DNA from: JANNAV01 sp031384695
GTDB taxonomy: Bacteria > Pseudomonadota > Alphaproteobacteria > Rhodobacterales > Rhodobacteraceae
DNA: 11,094 nt
Direction: 5' to 3'
Assembly (NCBI GenBank): GCA_031384695.1
Contig: JANNAV010000117.1
Span: 1-11,094 of the forward strand
Below, one piece after another: positions 8,001 to 11,094 of the stretch; the stretch's first letter is position 1, and every line of letters starts with the position of its first letter. Both the position numbers and the translations under genes were made by a program. The notes beneath the pieces are model-generated. The model made no database searches. It had not been told where the DNA came from and saw only the letters and a program-made list of their open reading frames with translations.

Positions 8001-11000
8001 CCATTACTGAACAGGGGCACTGCCAGAAACGTCCGGATTTTTTCCATATCGACCGCCGTTACCCGGATCGGGTCGCCGGATCGGTAGAGATCGGTGTCGC
8101 CAAGGTCGTGCACATGCACGATCCGGCCCTCGCGCATGCACTTTGACGGTGCATGGTCCGATTCCATCGGCCAGATCGTTATGCCAACAGGAAGCTGGCC
8201 GGTAACATGATCGCCCCATTCCGCGACACACACCGCGTGGCTGCGATCCTCGCTGATGATGTTCAGCCCGGCCATCGACGCGTGGCACAACTCCGCTGCC
8301 TTGCGCAAAACCACATCAAAGACCGGCGCGTCATCATCCCGGCTCTGGCTGATGACTTCAAGGATCTCGCGCGTTGCCGCCTCGCGCTCCAGCCGCACCT
8401 GCAACTCACGGAACTGACGGACGTTCTCGATGGCGATCACGGCTTGTGCGGCAAAGGTTTCAACAAGGGCGATCTCGTCGGCGGTGAAGGGCCGCACTTC
8501 GCGCCGGTAAACCGAAATGCAGGCAATTGTCCGGTCGCCGCTGAACAGGGGCACCGCGAGGAATGTTCCGATGCCCTCCTGATCCACCGCCATTGTCCTG
8601 ATCGGATCGCCGGATCGGTAGAGGTCGGTGTCGGCAAGGTCATGCACATGCACGATCCGCCCTTCGCGCATGCAGATCGTATTCGCATGGTCCGAATCCA
8701 TCTGCCAGACAATCCCGCCGACCGGAAGCACGCCGCTTACGTAATCGCCCCAATCCGCCATCATGACAGCGTGGCTGCGGTCTTCGCTGATCATACTCAG
8801 ATTGGCCATCGATGCGTGGCAAAGCTCGGCCGCCTTGCGAAGAACCACAACAAACACCGGCGCTTCGTCGTCCCGGCTCTGACTGATAACCTCCAGTATC
8901 TCGCGCGTCGCGGCCTCGCGCGCCAGCCTTGTCTGCAACTCGCGGAACTGGCGGACGTTCTCGATGGCGATGACGGCTTGTGCGGCAAAGGTTTCGACAA
9001 GGGCGACCTCGTCGGCGGTGAAGGGTTTGAGTTCCTTGCGGTATAGGGCGATACAGCCGATCGCCTCACGGTGGGTCGTGATCAAAGGCACCGTAAGGTA
9101 GGAACGCACCCCTTCAATGTCCACCAGCCGGACCCGGGTCGGGTCGCCCTGACGGTAGAGGTCATCCTCGATCAGATCAGGGGTGTTGATCACCCGGCCC
9201 TCTCTGACCGACCGCGCCACCTGCAACGGGCCGTCCAGGGGCCAGCGGTCGGTGCCCAGATCGAAGGTCTTCAGGGTCATGCCCCAATGCGCGACGTATT
9301 CAACATGGGTTCCCGGCCCGTTGACCCGCACAAAGGTGGCAAGGCTGGTGTCGCACAACCGGGCGACGTTCTGCAGGATGACATCGAACACCGGGCCGTC
9401 GTCATCCCGGCTCTGGCTGATCACCTCCAGGATCTCGCGCGTCGCCGCCTCGCGCGCAAGGCGCGTCTGCAACTCGCGGAACTGGCGGACGTTTTCGATG
9501 GCGATGACGGCTTGTGCAGCGAAAGTCTCGACAAGGGCGATTTCGTCGGGGGTGAAGGGCCGAACCACCCTGCGGCTGAGCGCAATGCACCCGATGGCGA
9601 TGCCGTTCTGCAAAAGCGGCACGATCAGCCGGGTCCGGTGCCCTTCGGTTTCAACCAGATTGACCGCAATCGGGTCGCGGTCCATGTAGGCATCGGACCG
9701 GGAATAATCCTCGATGTGAACCACCTTCGCCGTGCGTATCGTCGGCACGATGGAAAGTGGCAGGTCGAGCGAGTATTCAAGGCCCGGAAGGTATGCCGTG
9801 CGGTCATGTCCCCAATCGGCCATATGACGAACATGCGTGCGGGCCTCGTTGACGATCATGAGGCTGCCCTGATCAGCATTGCACAGGACGGCCGCCTTCT
9901 CGAGAATAAGGTCAAAAACCTGTGCATCGTCTTCGCGGCTTTGGCTGATGACCCTCAGGATGTCGGACGTTGCTTTCTGCTGTTCCAGCGAGTCCCGCAA
10001 CTCGCGGAACTGGCGGACGTTCTCGATGGCGATGACGGCTTGGGCGGCGAAGGTTTCGACAAGCGCGATCTCGTCGGGGGTAAAGCGCCTGACCTCGGGT
10101 CGGTAGACTGCAATACAGCCGGCCGTCTGGCCGTCGCTGAACAGGGGCACCGCCAGAAATGTCCTCAGACCCTCCTGATCGACCAATGCCGTCATGCCCG
10201 GGTTGCCAGACCGGTAGAGGTCACTGTCGGCGAGGTCTTCCAGATGCACGATCCGGCCCTCGCGCAGGCAGGGCGCGTGCGGATAGTCCGAGTCGAGCTG
10301 CCCGAAGCTCTCGCCGACAAAAAAGGCGCGCGAGATGTCATGATGGCCCCAGTCCGCCGCCAGGACCGCGTAACTGCGGTCTTCGCTGATCATGATGAGA
10401 CTGGCCATCGGTGCGTGGCACAGTTCTGCGGCCTTGCGCAGGACCACGTCGAAGACCGGCTTGTCGTCGTCGCGGCTCTGGCTGATGACCGACAGGATTT
10501 CCCGCGTCGCGGCCTCGCGCGCCAGCCGCGTCTGCAACTCGCGGAACTGGCGGACATTCTCGATGGCGATGCTGGCCTGATCGGCAAAGCTTTCGACCAG
10601 TTGGATATCCGCGTCCCCCGCCGCCCGATCCGCTGGCCACATGAGGTTGATGCTGCCCCAGACCGCATCGCCAATGAAGATCGGCACACCGATCAATTGC
10701 CGCAACCCCTGCCTGCGGGCCCATTCGTGATCAAGATAGCTTTCCGCTGTGGCATCTTCGATCCGCACGACCGCCCGCGTCCTGACCACCTGACCCGTCA
10801 GAGTGCTGTCCAAAAGCGGAATGCTCGGGGTCGAACGGGTCTCCGCGAAAGACGCGACGTCGAGGCCATGACTTGCGCAATAGTGGATCAAACCATCCTT
10901 GACGCGCCAGAACGTGCAGATAGCGGCACCGCAAAGGCCAGCCGCACTTTGCGCGATCAGGTCAAACACCGGCGCGTCGTCGTCCCGACTCTGGCTGATG

Positions 11001-11094
11001 ACCGACAGAATGTCCCGGATCGCCGCCTCGCGCTCCAGCCGGGTCTGCAACTCGCGGAACTGGTGGGCGTTCTCGATGGCGATGACGGCCTGCG
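5003..11094 (-). CDS. Giant multi-GAF class III adenylate/guanylate cyclase (N-terminus outside window)
   Basis: The frame is open from the right edge to TAA at 5003-5005, giving 2029 residues with the start outside the window. The TTG at 11048-11050 is internal. Numbering residues from that TTG, ten tandem GAF modules follow, each ending in FREL or FKAL: 2-172, 173-351, 352-527, 528-705, 706-883, 884-1061, 1062-1241, 1242-1418, 1419-1604 and 1605-1783. The 14 residues before them are the exit helix of an eleventh. A short coiled linker (about 1784-1810) leads to a class III cyclase domain (about 1835-2010). This has metal aspartates D1841 (FCDIRGF) and D1885 (VGDGIMVLFND), T1958 at the second purine-selecting position, and N1961 and R1965. 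The usual selecting lysine is H1881, so adenylate over guanylate is inferred, not proven. No membrane segment is visible, which suggests a cytoplasmic sensor. GAF ligands cannot be named from sequence. Confidence 0.93.
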   Translation of the reverse strand, partial: QAVIAIENAHQFRELQTRLEREAAIRDILSVISQSRDDDAPVFDLIAQSAAGLCGAAICTFWRVKDGLIHYCASHGLDVASFAETRSTPSIPLLDSTLTGQVVRTRAVVRIEDATAESYLDHEWARRQGLRQLIGVPIFIGDAVWGSINLMWPADRAAGDADIQLVESFADQASIAIENVRQFRELQTRLAREAATREILSVISQSRDDDKPVFDVVLRKAAELCHAPMASLIMISEDRSYAVLAADWGHHDISRAFFVGESFGQLDSDYPHAPCLREGRIVHLEDLADSDLYRSGNPGMTALVDQEGLRTFLAVPLFSDGQTAGCIAVYRPEVRRFTPDEIALVETFAAQAVIAIENVRQFRELRDSLEQQKATSDILRVISQSREDDAQVFDLILEKAAVLCNADQGSLMIVNEARTHVRHMADWGHDRTAYLPGLEYSLDLPLSIVPTIRTAKVVHIEDYSRSDAYMDRDPIAVNLVETEGHRTRLIVPLLQNGIAIGCIALSRRVVRPFTPDEIALVETFAAQAVIAIENVRQFRELQTRLAREAATREILEVISQSRDDDGPVFDVILQNVARLCDTSLATFVRVNGPGTHVEYVAHWGMTLKTFDLGTDRWPLDGPLQVARSVREGRVINTPDLIEDDLYRQGDPTRVRLVDIEGVRSYLTVPLITTHREAIGCIALYRKELKPFTADEVALVETFAAQAVIAIENVRQFRELQTRLAREAATREILEVISQSRDDEAPVFVVVLRKAAELCHASMANLSMISEDRSHAVMMADWGDYVSGVLPVGGIVWQMDSDHANTICMREGRIVHVHDLADTDLYRSGDPIRTMAVDQEGIGTFLAVPLFSGDRTIACISVYRREVRPFTADEIALVETFAAQAVIAIENVRQFRELQVRLEREAATREILEVISQSRDDDAPVFDVVLRKAAELCHASMAGLNIISEDRSHAVCVAEWGDHVTGQLPVGITIWPMESDHAPSKCMREGRIVHVHDLGDTDLYRSGDPIRVTAVDMEKIRTFLAVPLFSNGRTVSCITIYRREVQPFTPDEIALVETFAAQAVIAIENVRQFRELQVRLEREAATRDILEVISRSRDDDAPVFDVIVRNAARLCNAQMAWLLLAAKAQRSFVLAGYHGLSLRQIELGNVFEIFAEPESITGVGRAIYRAQTVPEDDLAQTTHYLNGIGDMRMLVDVEGIRSRVSVPLISGGVGIGAIVLTRREVAPFTADQIALVETFAAQAVIAIENVRQFRELQTRLEREKALAAILEVISQSRENDGPVFDVILRNAARLCKAPIAGLMLVNAAGTHLVMAAAYGETLQTHLTGDSWPMDPPPGPVARSIRAARTLHMPDLALTDEYRSGHPTYVRLVDEDGLHTDLSVPLVRDGVGFGAITLSRREVDPFDDADIALVETFAAQAVIAIENVRQFRELQDRLAREAATREILEVISRNPDDDRPVFDAILGNAIWLCGADTSALLLGRRDDPRMTLAAWRDKASSSAVHDDAMIAKFNATGLVMDPTVHISAQVICDERKMQVHDILQSEGYLSGEPSYVIMADTLGVRTVLFIPLIDARGALGVVHVHRREVRAFSEDEIALVETFAAQAVIAIENVRQFRELQARLEREAATKNILRVISESPDDEQPTFEAILDSATRLCGTQYASLVLGRRGDASQRMVAHRAAMAETLAFYREGKVPMDPEDSIGARAILAGITIHVPDMADTDQYRAGHVRFRLVVDGQGLRTNLFVPLLGPEGGIGCLILWKKEVAPFTADQMALMEIFASHAVIAIENVRQFKALEALNAELGDRVQEQVGEIERMGRLKRFLPAAVADAVVSSGSEKMLSSHRALLGVLFCDIRGFTAFCETAEPEETIEVLQTYHEEMGRLINSHGAGVDHRVGDGIMVLFNDPLPCDDPAGDAVRLAMAMRARMAELCGKWKKMGHRLGFGLGVSLGYATVGMVGSGGRFDYTASGTAINLASRLCDEAQDGEILISPRVRLAVEDDFTVESRGEISFKGIREPVEVFCVTGVV
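5702..11094 (-). repeat. Tandem GAF-module repeat array (about 534-bp period)
   Basis: Repeat junctions, marked by the codons for FREL/FKAL, give modules at 10535-11047, 9998-10534, 9470-9997, 8936-9469, 8402-8935, 7868-8401, 7328-7867, 6797-7327, 6239-6796 and 5702-6238. Module lengths are 171, 179, 176, 178, 178, 178, 180, 177, 186 and 179 codons, all in frame. A DNA segment of about 80 bp coding for the exit helix recurs with few changes, starting at + strand positions 5711, 6248, 6806, 7337, 7877, 8411, 8945, 9479, 10007, 10544 and 11057. Its core is GTTCTCGATGGCGATGACGG or a near variant. The adjoining entry helix (REAATREILEVISQSRDDD type) is nearly as well kept, while the central 100 or so residues diverge. 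The array runs off the window edge, so the total copy number is unknown. Confidence 0.92.

Noticed and set aside
5702..11047. The GAF modules as phytochrome/cyanobacteriochrome-type bilin-binding domains.
   Set aside because: The invariant Cys is in the first helix, not at the chromophore-binding position. I see no typical bilin motifs (DXCF, or PCY with His) and no PHY domain.
5711..11094. Regularly spaced near-identical 80-bp segments that could suggest a CRISPR-like or satellite array.
   Set aside because: The period is about 534 bp, everything stays in one coding frame, and the conserved parts encode helices between protein domains. It is an intragenic protein-domain repeat.

Overview
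The window looks like a GC-rich alphaproteobacterial chromosome, most likely Rhodobacterales/Rhodobacteraceae. This rests on the fused ATP sulfurylase/APS kinase of the type common in that group, the DUF1643 protein, the S15 sequence, the strong G/C third-position bias and the cyclase families. No phage, IS, integrase, tRNA, rRNA or CRISPR element was found.

Layout. (1) 1-900 (+): the 3' half of a bifunctional sulfate adenylyltransferase/adenylylsulfate kinase (sat/cysC), cut by the left edge and followed by a strong intrinsic-terminator-like hairpin at 921-959. (2) 993-1499 (+): a complete DUF1643 protein of unknown function. (3) 1506-2639 (-): an RTX-type Ca2+-binding repeat protein with an N-terminal membrane segment, convergent with DUF1643 (6-nt gap). 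(4) 2867-3136 (+): rpsO (ribosomal protein S15), divergent from the RTX gene across a 227-bp spacer and followed by a hairpin at 3158-3185. (5) 3241-4998 (+): a class III adenylate cyclase with TolB/FlgO-like and TPR regions. (6) 5003-11094 (-): a giant, N-terminally truncated class III cyclase (at least 2029 residues) made of ten complete tandem GAF sensor domains, plus the end of an eleventh, feeding one C-terminal cyclase domain. Genes 5 and 6 converge with only 4 nt between their stop codons, and an inverted repeat spans both stops.

Working together. The left half is ordinary metabolism and housekeeping: sulfate activation and the ribosome. The right half (about 7.8 kb of 11.1 kb) is a nucleotide-second-messenger locus with two soluble class III cyclases of different architecture facing each other. 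The GAF-array cyclase is the most unusual object. Its inter-GAF helices are nearly invariant while the GAF cores have diverged, suggesting an array of different sensors wired by one standard coupling module to a single cAMP-producing output. In many proteobacteria rpsO is followed by pnp; here that position holds the cyclase pair.
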